This document shows, one piece after another, positions 52,281 through 61,098 of a stretch of DNA of 64,000 bases. The notes under the pieces were generated by a model. That model had not been told where the DNA came from. It made no database searches and saw only the letters and a list, made by a program, of their open reading frames with translations. This DNA comes from Leptotrichia sp. oral taxon 218. Its GTDB lineage: Bacteria; Fusobacteriota; Fusobacteriia; Fusobacteriales; Leptotrichiaceae. Both the position numbers and the translations under genes were made by a program. Location: contig NZ_CP072377.1 in NCBI RefSeq assembly GCF_018128225.1, positions 1,984,001-2,048,000 of the forward strand, written 5' to 3'. The first letter of the stretch is position 1. Every line of letters begins with the position of its first letter.

Positions 52281-53021
52281 TCACTTTATTTTCCCAGTCA
52301 TTTTTAAAAATTTAGCTCTCACTTTTTTTATAAATCTATCAATTTTAAAACTTAAAACTGTGTTTTTTTTATTTTTGCTAAAATGTACATGTCTTTTATC
52401 TCCAATATGTTTCACGCAAGGTTCTTTAAAAAATACAGTACAAAAACCTTTTTCTTTATAAAAATCCGATAAAACTTCTTCATACCGCTGATTTTCGAGT
52501 TTTTCATGAAGTCCAAACAAATCCATGTCTTTTTTTCGCCGAAGTCCAGGATTATAAGTAAAAATTTCTCCTTTTACCTTGTAAAATCTCTCGCCCGACT
52601 TTGATACATAATCATCTTTCTCGCTAAAAAAATAATCGTTGTTGTAATCTTCCTTCGCTCTCATTCCGACAATCAAAATTGAACTGTCTTCTTCAAGAAG
52701 AGCCATCGACTTTTCAATAAATCCTTTTTTAAAAAATTTCCAGTCATCTTCACAGTGAAAGATATATTCCGTGTCAACTTCCTTATAAGCCTTGTCAATC
52801 GATTTTAACTGCCCAAGCCTTGTAGAGTTTATAATAAGTTTAAAATCTTGATTTTTATAATTTGAAATCAATTTTTCCAATTTTTTCCCTTCAGTACTGT
52901 CTTCCGTAATTATTATTTTTTTTATCGGATAAGTATTGTTCTCAAAAAAACTGTCCAATGTCTCTTTTAACAAATCAAATCTTCCAGCACTTGTAATCAC
53001 AAGTGTAACTTCTTTTTTCAT
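52281..53021 (-). CDS. Family 2 glycosyltransferase
   Basis: A 246-residue GT-A fold transferase. It starts VTLVITSAGRFDLLKETLDSFFENN, with IIITEDSTEGKK, then the metal-binding motif EYIFHCEDDWKFF (EDD). A conserved YNPGLRRKKDM and HIGDKRHVHF follow. Some LPS-modifying transferases have the same HCEDDW pattern. No membrane helix is seen. The substrate is unknown. It lies between the GT2-GT2 gene and the deacetylase on the same strand. Confidence 0.85.
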   Translation of the reverse strand: MKKEVTLVITSAGRFDLLKETLDSFFENNTYPIKKIIITEDSTEGKKLEKLISNYKNQDFKLIINSTRLGQLKSIDKAYKEVDTEYIFHCEDDWKFFKKGFIEKSMALLEEDSSILIVGMRAKEDYNNDYFFSEKDDYVSKSGERFYKVKGEIFTYNPGLRRKKDMDLFGLHEKLENQRYEEVLSDFYKEKGFCTVFFKEPCVKHIGDKRHVHFSKNKKNTVLSFKIDRFIKKVRAKFLKMTGKIK

Positions 53022-53046
53022 CGCCTTTTCTCTTTTCTATAATAAT

Positions 53047-54594
53047 TTAATCATATTGATTCAGCCCTTTTTCGGCTACCATCTTTTTATTTTTTATCGC
53101 ATCACTTAACAATTTGTCATTTTCTTTTAAGTGACTTCTATCATTTTCCTTATGAAAAATGTGATAAGTCAGCGCACTAAACTTTAATTTCTTTTTTTTA
53201 ATTCCATTATTAAAAAGTCTTAGCGCAAGTTCGCTATCTTCTCTACCCCAACCCTCAATTTTTTCCTCAAATCCATTTACAAGCTCTAAATCCTTTTTAA
53301 AAAAAGACATGTTGCAACTTCTAATTCCCTTTAAATTTTTATCTTTTTTTGTCAAAATTTTAGATAAAATCGAATTTCTTATCATATTAAGTTTATTTTT
53401 AAAATTTTTGTCAAAAAAATTTTTTTGTAAATTTAATTTTTCACCATTTATAATTTTTTGCGATTTATCTTTTGATATTATAACACGAGAACCTTGAATA
53501 AAAAAGCCATTTTCTTTTTTTTCAATATGATCTTGTACAAAATGTCTCTCCAATATCAAATCTCCGTCAATTATTATGACATAATTTCCAGTTGCCTTAG
53601 CAATCGCCTTATTTCTCGACATTCCCGCTCTAAATCCCTTATCTTCCTGCCAAGAATGAATAATTTTCACAAAAGGATTACTAATTTGAAAATCTCGCAC
53701 TAAATTAGCCGTTTCCTCTCTTGAACCATCATCTGCCACAATAATTTCATGTGGTAAGACAGTTTGAGCCAAAACGCTTTCTAAACATAATCTCAATGCA
53801 TCTGGCCAATTATAAGTTGTAATCACAAGAGAAGTGTCTTTTCCCAAAGTGTTATAATAAGCTTCCCGCAATTTAGTATATTTCGTCATCGTATAAATCG
53901 AACTATATTTTGCCAGTAAATACCCTTCATATCCATCCAAAAATCCCAGCTGCAAAATGTACATTTTCACAAATCTAAACAACATTTTTGAATAAATTTT
54001 TATAAAACTTGGATTTTTTTTATTTTTTATGTATTCCTTCGCACTTTGTGAAGTGTACCGATTCAACTTTTCCAAAAATTCTTCAATGCTGTCGTAAGTG
54101 TAATGAATTATAAGTTCTTTAATTTTTTCAATTTTTTCTTGCGTTTGATATTTCTCATGAACTTCTCTATTACTAATTTTAACTTTTCCATTTTTCCAAA
54201 GTCTAATTACATAGTCATCCCAGCCACCAAACTTAATTTCACGCCCAAAAGCGATATTTCTAAGTTTTATTTTATAAACTTCGCTTGAAGGATTACTACT
54301 ATTTATAATTTTTTTTATTTTTTCTCTCAATTCAGCCGACACAACCTCATCCGCATCAAGAAGTAAAATCCATTCTCCACGACATTTTTCTAAAACAGAA
54401 TTTTTTTGAGGCCCATATCCTTTCCACTTTTCCACAAAAACTTTTGCACCTTTAAATTTGGCAATTTCTACAGTTCTATCTCTACTCTCGCTATCGACAA
54501 CAATTATTTCATCCGCAATCTCTTTAATCGCATCAATCGTCTTTCCAATTCTATTTTCTTCATTAAAAGTTATTATCCCAACTGATAATTTCAT
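53047..54594 (-). CDS. Tandem two-domain family 2 glycosyltransferase (WaaE-like + GT2)
   Basis: A 515-residue protein with two GT2 domains. The first (about 1-250) resembles WaaE/KdtX: SVGIITFNEENRIGKTIDAIKE, IIVVDSESRDRTVEIAK and LLLDADEVV (DxD), then FGGWDDYVIRLWK. The second (about 255-515) begins SLVITTYNWPDALRLCLESVL with IIVADDGSREE, IIIDGDLIL (DxD) and GWGREDSELALRLFN, the galactosyltransferase-type C-terminal motif. Two catalytic centres in one chain suggest that it adds two sugars in sequence to the LPS core. There is no sign of a frameshift between the domains. Confidence 0.88.
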   Translation of the reverse strand: MKLSVGIITFNEENRIGKTIDAIKEIADEIIVVDSESRDRTVEIAKFKGAKVFVEKWKGYGPQKNSVLEKCRGEWILLLDADEVVSAELREKIKKIINSSNPSSEVYKIKLRNIAFGREIKFGGWDDYVIRLWKNGKVKISNREVHEKYQTQEKIEKIKELIIHYTYDSIEEFLEKLNRYTSQSAKEYIKNKKNPSFIKIYSKMLFRFVKMYILQLGFLDGYEGYLLAKYSSIYTMTKYTKLREAYYNTLGKDTSLVITTYNWPDALRLCLESVLAQTVLPHEIIVADDGSREETANLVRDFQISNPFVKIIHSWQEDKGFRAGMSRNKAIAKATGNYVIIIDGDLILERHFVQDHIEKKENGFFIQGSRVIISKDKSQKIINGEKLNLQKNFFDKNFKNKLNMIRNSILSKILTKKDKNLKGIRSCNMSFFKKDLELVNGFEEKIEGWGREDSELALRLFNNGIKKKKLKFSALTYHIFHKENDRSHLKENDKLLSDAIKNKKMVAEKGLNQYD

Positions 54595-54629
54595 TTAGCT
54601 TTCTCCCATTTTTTAAAATTATTTTTCTT

Positions 54630-55748
54630 TCAAAAATTATACAAAAGTTTTTCAAAATCAATATCATTAATGTTTTTTTCAGGAAAATCAATCAAAATAT
54701 TCCCTTCTTCTTTTATCCGCCATTTATTTTTATTAAGTTTTGGTCCATAAAAAGCCATTACTTTTCGATTTAGCCCTTCTCCCAAGTGAAGTATCGAAGT
54801 ATCCAGAGAAACAACCAAATCACTTCGATTAATTAAAGAAATACTGTCTAAAATTGTCCGTGAATCTTCAAAAAATAAAACATTTTTATCATTTATTTCT
54901 CTTATAGTTTCATAAATTTGTTCTCTGTCTGATGGCGAATCAAGTATCACTATTTTATCATCTGGATATTTTTTTCTCAACTTTTTCAGTATCACAAGTG
55001 AATTTTCCAAATTTGTCTTTCTCCCGCTCGAAGCCCCAAAAAAGTTTACTGAAATCACTCTTTCATTTTTATCACTTTGGCGAATATTTTTTTCTCTAAA
55101 AAATTTATCAACTTTTTTTTCAGATTCACTTGAAATTGGCACATCGTAAGTCGTATCTGTAACTTCAATATTCACACATTTCAACATTTCACAATAAATT
55201 TCTTTCATTCTCAAGGTTGTACTCTGCTTAACATTTTCATTATAAACAAAAAAATCATCTTTGTTGTACCCAATATTCACTTTGGCATTCATCTTATTCA
55301 AAAAATAAACTTGCTTATATTTTAGCCCTTCTGTAGAATCAATTATCACATCATAATTATTTGGCTTTAACTTTTTTATCATCTCTTTCCACTCTTTAAT
55401 CTTTTTTCTATTAAAAGTATAATAATTGTCAATATTTTTATTATATTTCAACAAATTTTCCAAAGAATTATCAGAAATCACATCCAGCTGTATATGCGGA
55501 TATTTTTTCTTAATTTCTCTAAATATAAAAGAACTTATGATATAATCTCCTATTTTCCCGTCAATTCTCATAAAAAGCATTTTTTTTATTTTATCAGGAA
55601 AAAGATTCACTTTTTCTTTTTTTCTGTCAAACATTTTACTCAAAAAATCATTTTTTTTATCAACTAACACATCTCTATAGGGTTTGTAAAACTTCCAATT
55701 TATCTTTTTTATTTTTTTTAATTTTTTTGCTTGTTTTATTTCTTTCAT
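54630..55748 (-). CDS. GT9 (heptosyltransferase family) glycosyltransferase
   Basis: A 372-residue GT-B transferase of family 9 (ADP-heptose:LPS type). It has a Lys-rich N-terminal extension of about 55 residues, then MLFMRIDGKIGDYIISSFIFREI (the nucleotide-sugar domain start), VISVNFFGASSGRKTN in the second domain and SDLVVSLDTSILHLGEGLNRKVMAFYGP, with the conserved D-T-S-x-x-H. The long basic extension may help membrane binding. It is one of three GT9 genes in the cluster. Donor and acceptor are not determined. Confidence 0.88.
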   Translation of the reverse strand: MKEIKQAKKLKKIKKINWKFYKPYRDVLVDKKNDFLSKMFDRKKEKVNLFPDKIKKMLFMRIDGKIGDYIISSFIFREIKKKYPHIQLDVISDNSLENLLKYNKNIDNYYTFNRKKIKEWKEMIKKLKPNNYDVIIDSTEGLKYKQVYFLNKMNAKVNIGYNKDDFFVYNENVKQSTTLRMKEIYCEMLKCVNIEVTDTTYDVPISSESEKKVDKFFREKNIRQSDKNERVISVNFFGASSGRKTNLENSLVILKKLRKKYPDDKIVILDSPSDREQIYETIREINDKNVLFFEDSRTILDSISLINRSDLVVSLDTSILHLGEGLNRKVMAFYGPKLNKNKWRIKEEGNILIDFPEKNINDIDFEKLLYNF

Positions 55749-55763
55749 TTTCTTTTTTATTTT

Positions 55764-56855
55764 TTACCTTTCACTTTGACTTTGTCCATAAATTTTACTT
55801 ATTTCAAAATTTAGCCATTTTATCGCATCTTCCATCGGAAAATCATAAAGATCATTTTGAGTTCCAGAAATATTTGAAATTACTTGCAGATTATCAACAT
55901 TTTTATCAGGAACAGGCGACCATCTATAAAGATTAACTTCATTGTTTGCATAAAAACTAAGCACAGGCTTTTTAAGTGCACAGGCGATATGAACACTTGC
56001 ACTATCAACTCCTACAACTATATCCGATGATGCCAAAAAATTTATATATTCTTCAATTGAAAAAGACTTTGACAACGAAATATCAATATCGTTTTTTAAA
56101 AGCGAAGTCAATTTTTCAAAATACTTTTCACTTCCAGCAGTTTTAGACATAATAATTTTTATATTTTCAAAATTTATTTCATTAAAAAGTTTTGCCATTT
56201 CTTCAACTTCTATACATCTGTCATTTCCTTGTGGTGCAAGTAAAATTTTCACTTTTTTTTCTGCAAGGTTCCAATTTTTTTCCATTTTCAAAATTTCTTG
56301 TTGACTCAATTCCAATTTTGGAATTTCTTTTTCAATTTTAAAATATTTTGCTAACTCAGAATACATTAAATAATCAACAATATGAGAATTTATCGGCATT
56401 ACAGTTACAAAATCATAAATTTTTATATTTTTTCTGTTAAAATAATGTCCTTCTTTATCTTTTCCAAAACTTATTATTATTTTAGGAGCGAGTAACTTCG
56501 TCCAAATAAGTCTTTTTGTATTAATCTGATCTTTAAAATCCAAAAGCAAGTCCCATTTTTTCCGCTGCTTAATTATTTTTTTTCTATCGACAATTTCATC
56601 AACTACTTTTTCTTTTCGATTAACAAGTTCTATAAAATTTTTATTTCTCTCAGTCGAAACAATCCCAATTTTTGCACTCGGATACATTTTTTTCAGCTGC
56701 CTTGCGTGACTAAAAGAAATAAGCGTATCTCCCAGCGCATCTTTTGGACTTAAAAGCACTGTTTTTACATCTTTTAAACTTATATTTTTATGCTTTTTTT
56801 TATTTCCAAGCAGCAAAATTGTCAATTTTATTTTAATTTTTTTTATTACATTCAT
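55764..56855 (-). CDS. GT9 (heptosyltransferase family) glycosyltransferase
   Basis: A 363-residue GT9 enzyme. TVLLSPKDALGDTLISFSHARQLKKMYP marks the first domain, KILLAPQGNDRCIEVEEMAKL the start of the second, and SDIVVGVDSASVHIACALKKPVLSFYAN carries the D-S-A-S-x-H motif. A basic N-terminus (about 25 residues) precedes it. It lies 15 bases upstream of the next GT9 gene in reading order, consistent with one operon. Which core heptose or other sugar it adds is not known. Confidence 0.88.
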   Translation of the reverse strand: MNVIKKIKIKLTILLLGNKKKHKNISLKDVKTVLLSPKDALGDTLISFSHARQLKKMYPSAKIGIVSTERNKNFIELVNRKEKVVDEIVDRKKIIKQRKKWDLLLDFKDQINTKRLIWTKLLAPKIIISFGKDKEGHYFNRKNIKIYDFVTVMPINSHIVDYLMYSELAKYFKIEKEIPKLELSQQEILKMEKNWNLAEKKVKILLAPQGNDRCIEVEEMAKLFNEINFENIKIIMSKTAGSEKYFEKLTSLLKNDIDISLSKSFSIEEYINFLASSDIVVGVDSASVHIACALKKPVLSFYANNEVNLYRWSPVPDKNVDNLQVISNISGTQNDLYDFPMEDAIKWLNFEISKIYGQSQSER

Positions 56856-56909
56856 TATTTTACTCCCGTTATTTTTTATCCAAAGTAACTTATTTTAAAT
56901 TCAATAATT

Positions 56910-58049
56910 TTACTCAAAAACTAAATTTTCCAACAGTTCTTTTAATTTATTTCTGTTACTCTCAATAGAAAAATCTTTTGCACGATTTAGCGCTTTTTCA
57001 CAATAATATCTATATTTTTCTTCATTTTCAAGTTCTAAAACATCCAAAACAAATTTATCTTTGTCATTTAACGGAACAAGTTTTCCATATTCACTATTTT
57101 CTCCCAAAATGTCTTTCGGTCCAGTAGGACAGTCATAGGCGACAACTGGAGTCCCAAATGTCATACTTTCAATTAAAACCGTAGGAAGACCTTCATATTT
57201 CGCCGTATGCACAAATAATTTTGCATTTTTAAAGAATGGATATGGATTTTCCATCTGCCCCAGCAAAAAAATATCATTTTCCAATTTATATTCCTGTATT
57301 TTTTGACGAAGCAATTCATTTTTTATCCCGCTTCCAATAAAATAAAGTTTTTCTTTTATCCCTTTTTTCTTCAACTTATAATAAATATCAATTAAATGCT
57401 CAGGCTGCTTTTGCTCCGAAAGTCGTGAAACTTGCAAAAAATAATCTTCCTTCAAATATTTTTCATATTTTTTGTCTACATCTTCCGCTCTTTTTTTTAT
57501 AAATTCCAAGTCAATAGGATTGTAAATCATCGCAACTTTTTCACTATTTATTTCAAGTTTTTCCAAAAACTCTTTTTGCATAACTTTTGTAATCGCTATA
57601 ATTTTTGAATACTTTTTATATTGCCTTTTATATTTTTCAATTTTTTCACTCGTCAATTTTTCCCCAAAAGTAAGCGAAAAATGAACCCACGAAATCAAAG
57701 GTACATTTACAGAAAAATTTTCATATTTCAATAAATTTGAAGAATAATCTATTACAACATCATATTTTTCTTTTTTTATTTTTTCTTTTATCAATTTTGG
57801 ATATTTATTTTTCGCCAAAAATCTATAAAGTTCTTTTAAAAGTTTATTTTTTCCACTATAAAAATCAAACAAAAATTCATAATTTACACCTTTAGGAATT
57901 TCATTTTCAAACAAATTATTTTCTTTATGATTCCAAGTTATAATTAAATCTATATTGTGTCCCAATTCTTTTAAATTTTTTAATACGCTAATTAAAACCC
58001 GTTCTTCCCCCCCCATACTCAAATGACCATGTAAAACCAATATTTTCAT
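56910..58049 (-). CDS. Family 4 glycosyltransferase
   Basis: A 379-residue GT-B retaining transferase. The N-terminal loop is HGHLSMGGEERVLISVLKNL, the middle has SKIIAITKVMQKEF, and the C-terminal domain shows FLQVSRLSEQKQPEHLIDIYYKL and the catalytic-donor motif KYEGLPTVLIESMTFGTPVVAYDCPTGP, i.e. E-x7-E. No membrane helix is present; such enzymes act at the inner leaflet. The ATG has AGGGAAA upstream. Part of the core/oligosaccharide assembly cluster. Confidence 0.9.
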   Translation of the reverse strand: MKILVLHGHLSMGGEERVLISVLKNLKELGHNIDLIITWNHKENNLFENEIPKGVNYEFLFDFYSGKNKLLKELYRFLAKNKYPKLIKEKIKKEKYDVVIDYSSNLLKYENFSVNVPLISWVHFSLTFGEKLTSEKIEKYKRQYKKYSKIIAITKVMQKEFLEKLEINSEKVAMIYNPIDLEFIKKRAEDVDKKYEKYLKEDYFLQVSRLSEQKQPEHLIDIYYKLKKKGIKEKLYFIGSGIKNELLRQKIQEYKLENDIFLLGQMENPYPFFKNAKLFVHTAKYEGLPTVLIESMTFGTPVVAYDCPTGPKDILGENSEYGKLVPLNDKDKFVLDVLELENEEKYRYYCEKALNRAKDFSIESNRNKLKELLENLVFE

Positions 58050-58066
58050 AATTTCCCTCTCGCTTT

Positions 58067-59071
58067 TTAAATTTCATATAAATTTTTAAAATATTCAAAA
58101 AAAGTATTTTCAACTTTCTTTTTACTGCTCTCAATTTTAAATGAGAGTTTGTGAATTCCCACAGAATCAGTTATTTTTTTTAATTTTTCTTCAGAATAAT
58201 TGTCAAACCACACTTTAAAAAGTTCGTGCGGCAATGTATCCGAAACAATTTTACATCTATCTTTTGCATAATATTTTTCAATTAATTCCGTATATAAAAT
58301 CTGCATAAAAAAATAATTTGGAATCCTGTCATTATCTCGCCAAAAAACTAAAAGTAAATCGAGCATCGCCGTCATTATTTTGTTATCTTTATGAGAAAAT
58401 ATTATACTGCTTAACATTTTTATTTTTGATTTTTTATTCCAAGAAAAATAAATTGAATCATAAAGTTCAAATTCTTTTTTATTTTCAAAATTATCATCTC
58501 TTTGAAAAAGAAAATAATCCATTTCAAAATATTCTCTCGGTAAATAATCTGTCAGTAAAATTGTCGCATCAATCCAAACTCCGCCATAATATTTTAAGAG
58601 AGCAAATCTCAAAATATCCGTAAAATGAGCGTATCCCATTTTGTTTTCAGCCAGTTTTTTCATCACATAATCAGGAAATTCCAAATATTCACCAATATTT
58701 TTCATATCTAGCCTAATTAAAGTGTAATTTTCTTTATATTTATCCATCGCTTTATAACAAATTTTCACCACATTTGGCAATTTCTCATAATCCCATCCTT
58801 GTCCCCAAAACTGCCAAATTATTTTTTCATCATTCAAAAACTTTTTTTTAGGAATAACTTTAGCTATCTCAATTTTATTTTCAAAATAATCAGTTAAAAC
58901 TTTGTTCCAGTCATTAATAATCGCCTTTTGATTGGAAAAATAAACTTCTCTTTGTATTTTATCAAACAAAAAATTTGGTAAAAGCTCCTTGTAAATATAT
59001 TTAAATGGCTTTTTTTTAAGTTTTTCATTCAGTTTATAAATTTTAGAATCTGTGAATTTATATTCTTTCAT
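58067..59071 (-). CDS. Capsular polysaccharide synthesis-type (GT32-like) glycosyltransferase
   Basis: A 334-residue protein of the Caps_synth family (PF05704). Residues about 70-130 have IIWQFWGQGWDYEKLPNVVKICYKAM, the start of the nucleotide-sugar domain, followed by YAHFTDILRFALLKYYGGVWIDATILLTD, the conserved catalytic region. The C-terminal part includes LPHELFKVWF and a terminal IHKLSFK. ATG 59071 is chosen because AAAGGACAG lies before it; a longer frame starts at 59104 and would overlap the ligase gene. A shorter paralogue lies at 60394. The sugar is unknown. Confidence 0.87.
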   Translation of the reverse strand: MKEYKFTDSKIYKLNEKLKKKPFKYIYKELLPNFLFDKIQREVYFSNQKAIINDWNKVLTDYFENKIEIAKVIPKKKFLNDEKIIWQFWGQGWDYEKLPNVVKICYKAMDKYKENYTLIRLDMKNIGEYLEFPDYVMKKLAENKMGYAHFTDILRFALLKYYGGVWIDATILLTDYLPREYFEMDYFLFQRDDNFENKKEFELYDSIYFSWNKKSKIKMLSSIIFSHKDNKIMTAMLDLLLVFWRDNDRIPNYFFMQILYTELIEKYYAKDRCKIVSDTLPHELFKVWFDNYSEEKLKKITDSVGIHKLSFKIESSKKKVENTFFEYFKNLYEI

Positions 59072-59093
59072 AATCTGTCCTTTCATTTTTTTG

Positions 59094-60371
59094 TCATTTT
59101 TCATTATTTTTCAAAATTTCACATTTTTGATAAAGATAGCACATAAATACAATTAAAATAGTCAATGTTAAAATCATATGCTTATCATTTAAGTTATCAT
59201 CTGTCATTCCTTGAATAAGCCAAGCAACAAGTGAAACTTTCGTAGCCATTTCAAATGCCAAAAATTTTGAGTTAAAATTTTTCTTACTTTTAAAAAATTT
59301 TGTTTTAAAAAATATTATCATAATTTCAATAAATAAAAACGCAAAAAACACAAATCCTAAAATTCCAAAATCAAGTAAATATTGTAAATATGAATTGTGT
59401 GATGCCACATAATGCTGTGGTCTAATATTTGGTCCACTCAAAAAGTATTGATTAACATAGTCCATAGTTCCTGTTTTTTTATAATAATCCAAATTAAACT
59501 GTTTTCGCTCCAGCGACTTCCACCCATAAATTGGCTTTTTACTAAATGCAGCAACTCCTGTTTTCCAAAAAATCATTCTCAAATTGCTTGACGGATCTTT
59601 TCTATATTGCACAATATACTCAAGTCTGCTTGAAATAGAAGTTGGAAGCAGAAAAAAGCCACACACACAAATAGCTGCAAGTGCAGCAACATATTTTTTG
59701 TTTTTTTTGAAAACAAGATAAAAAATAGTTGGAAGTAACGAAATATAGACCATTTTCGAGCGATTGACAACCACGATAAAAGCAAATAGCACCGCTAAAA
59801 TAATCAAAATTACTTTTATAATTTTATTTTTTTTCCCATCTTTATTTTTATAAAAAAGTATAAAAGAAAATAAAAACAACAAAATTATGCACATCATATT
59901 AGCAAAGTCCTGAACTGTCAAAATAGCTGTCACTCTCGGATAATAAAATCCTACAGGATGTGCCCAAGCATCAAAATCTTTCACAAAATTAAATATAGCA
60001 ATGATTAAAGTTATCGTTCCGCCAACTAACAAGGCTTTTATAAAATTAAACATTTTTTTATCTTCGTCCAAAAAGTAAATAAGCGGAAAAAAAGATAAAT
60101 ATTTAAAATTATAATTATCCCATCTTGAATGTAGCCCTCCATCTAAAAAAGCTATTATAAATGGCGAAAATGCTAATAAAAAAACTGCCACAGAAATTTT
60201 TTTCTCTCTAAAAACAAAACTATTTTCTCTATTTTTACTAAAAATTATCGAAATTAAAAATAACACCAAAAGTAGTGGAATAAGTACATTATTTTCAAAT
60301 TTTTCAGACAAAAATAGTGAGAGTGCAAATAATAAACAAATCCCATATCCTACATTTTTTATTTTTTCCAT
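59094..60371 (-). CDS. O-antigen ligase family protein (Wzy_C)
   Basis: A 425-residue membrane protein with about eleven to twelve helices and a large periplasmic loop (about residues 255-330). The loop has LRMIFWKTGVAAFSKKPIYGWKSLERKQF and the conserved HNSYLQYLLDFGILGFVFFAFL, matching WaaL/Wzy_C enzymes that transfer undecaprenyl-linked glycans to lipid A-core at the periplasmic face. AAGGAG lies before the ATG. It sits between two capsule-type transferase genes. A polymerase (Wzy) role cannot be excluded from sequence alone. Confidence 0.88.
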   Translation of the reverse strand: MEKIKNVGYGICLLFALSLFLSEKFENNVLIPLLLVLFLISIIFSKNRENSFVFREKKISVAVFLLAFSPFIIAFLDGGLHSRWDNYNFKYLSFFPLIYFLDEDKKMFNFIKALLVGGTITLIIAIFNFVKDFDAWAHPVGFYYPRVTAILTVQDFANMMCIILLFLFSFILFYKNKDGKKNKIIKVILIILAVLFAFIVVVNRSKMVYISLLPTIFYLVFKKNKKYVAALAAICVCGFFLLPTSISSRLEYIVQYRKDPSSNLRMIFWKTGVAAFSKKPIYGWKSLERKQFNLDYYKKTGTMDYVNQYFLSGPNIRPQHYVASHNSYLQYLLDFGILGFVFFAFLFIEIMIIFFKTKFFKSKKNFNSKFLAFEMATKVSLVAWLIQGMTDDNLNDKHMILTLTILIVFMCYLYQKCEILKNNEK

Positions 60372-60393
60372 ATTTTCTCCTTATTAATTATTA

Positions 60394-61038
60394 TTATATA
60401 TTATACAACTTTTTTAAATATCTAAAATAAGTATTTTCATATTCTTCCTCTGCCGTTCCCCATTTGAATGACAATTTGTGAATACTTGTTTTTTCTTTAA
60501 TCTTTTCAAATTCTTTTTCTTCATATTTTTCATACCAAACTTTCATAAGTTCATGCGAATATGTATCCGAAACAATTTCACACTGATACTTTTTGTAGTA
60601 ATTTTCCATCAATTCGTAATACAATATTTGAAAAAAGAAATATTTTGGAGCTTTTTCATTATCTTTCCAAAAAATCAATAATAAATCAAGCAATGTTTTT
60701 ATAACTTTATTATTTTTTTTCGCAAATATTACACTATTCATAACTCTAACTCTCATGTCTTTATCCCACGAAAAATAGACACTGTCAAAATCTTCCCATT
60801 TTTTCTTGTCTTTTAAATTATCATCCCTCTGAAACATAAAATATTCCATCTCAAAATATTTCTGCGGTATATTATCCGTCAAAAGTACAGTCGCATCAAG
60901 CCAAACACCGCCATAATAATAAAGAAGCGCAAGTCTTATTATATCCGTAAAATATGCATAGCTCATTTTTTTATAAGGTTTTTTTCTAAATTTTTTATTA
61001 AGTTTATCCAATTTTGAAGTTCTAAATTTATATTCCAT
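60394..61038 (-). CDS. Internally deleted paralogue of the capsule-type transferase
   Basis: A 214-residue protein closely similar to the 334-residue protein at 58067, but missing about 115-120 residues after the first 23. MEYKFRTSKLDKLNKKFRKKPYK matches the start of the longer protein, and the sequence then jumps directly to MSYAYFTDIIRLALLYYYGGVWLDATVLLTD. The lost part contains IIWQFWG and the early nucleotide-binding strands. The frame is maintained, so this is an in-frame deletion rather than a frameshift. The C-terminal half keeps all conserved motifs. Without the first half it is probably inactive on its own, though it might act as a partner of the full protein. Confidence 0.82.
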   Translation of the reverse strand: MEYKFRTSKLDKLNKKFRKKPYKKMSYAYFTDIIRLALLYYYGGVWLDATVLLTDNIPQKYFEMEYFMFQRDDNLKDKKKWEDFDSVYFSWDKDMRVRVMNSVIFAKKNNKVIKTLLDLLLIFWKDNEKAPKYFFFQILYYELMENYYKKYQCEIVSDTYSHELMKVWYEKYEEKEFEKIKEKTSIHKLSFKWGTAEEEYENTYFRYLKKLYNI

Positions 61039-61098
61039 TCAAATCAAAGCTATCCCTTCTCAATTTTTTTATATAAGACTATCTATTTTATCTAAATT

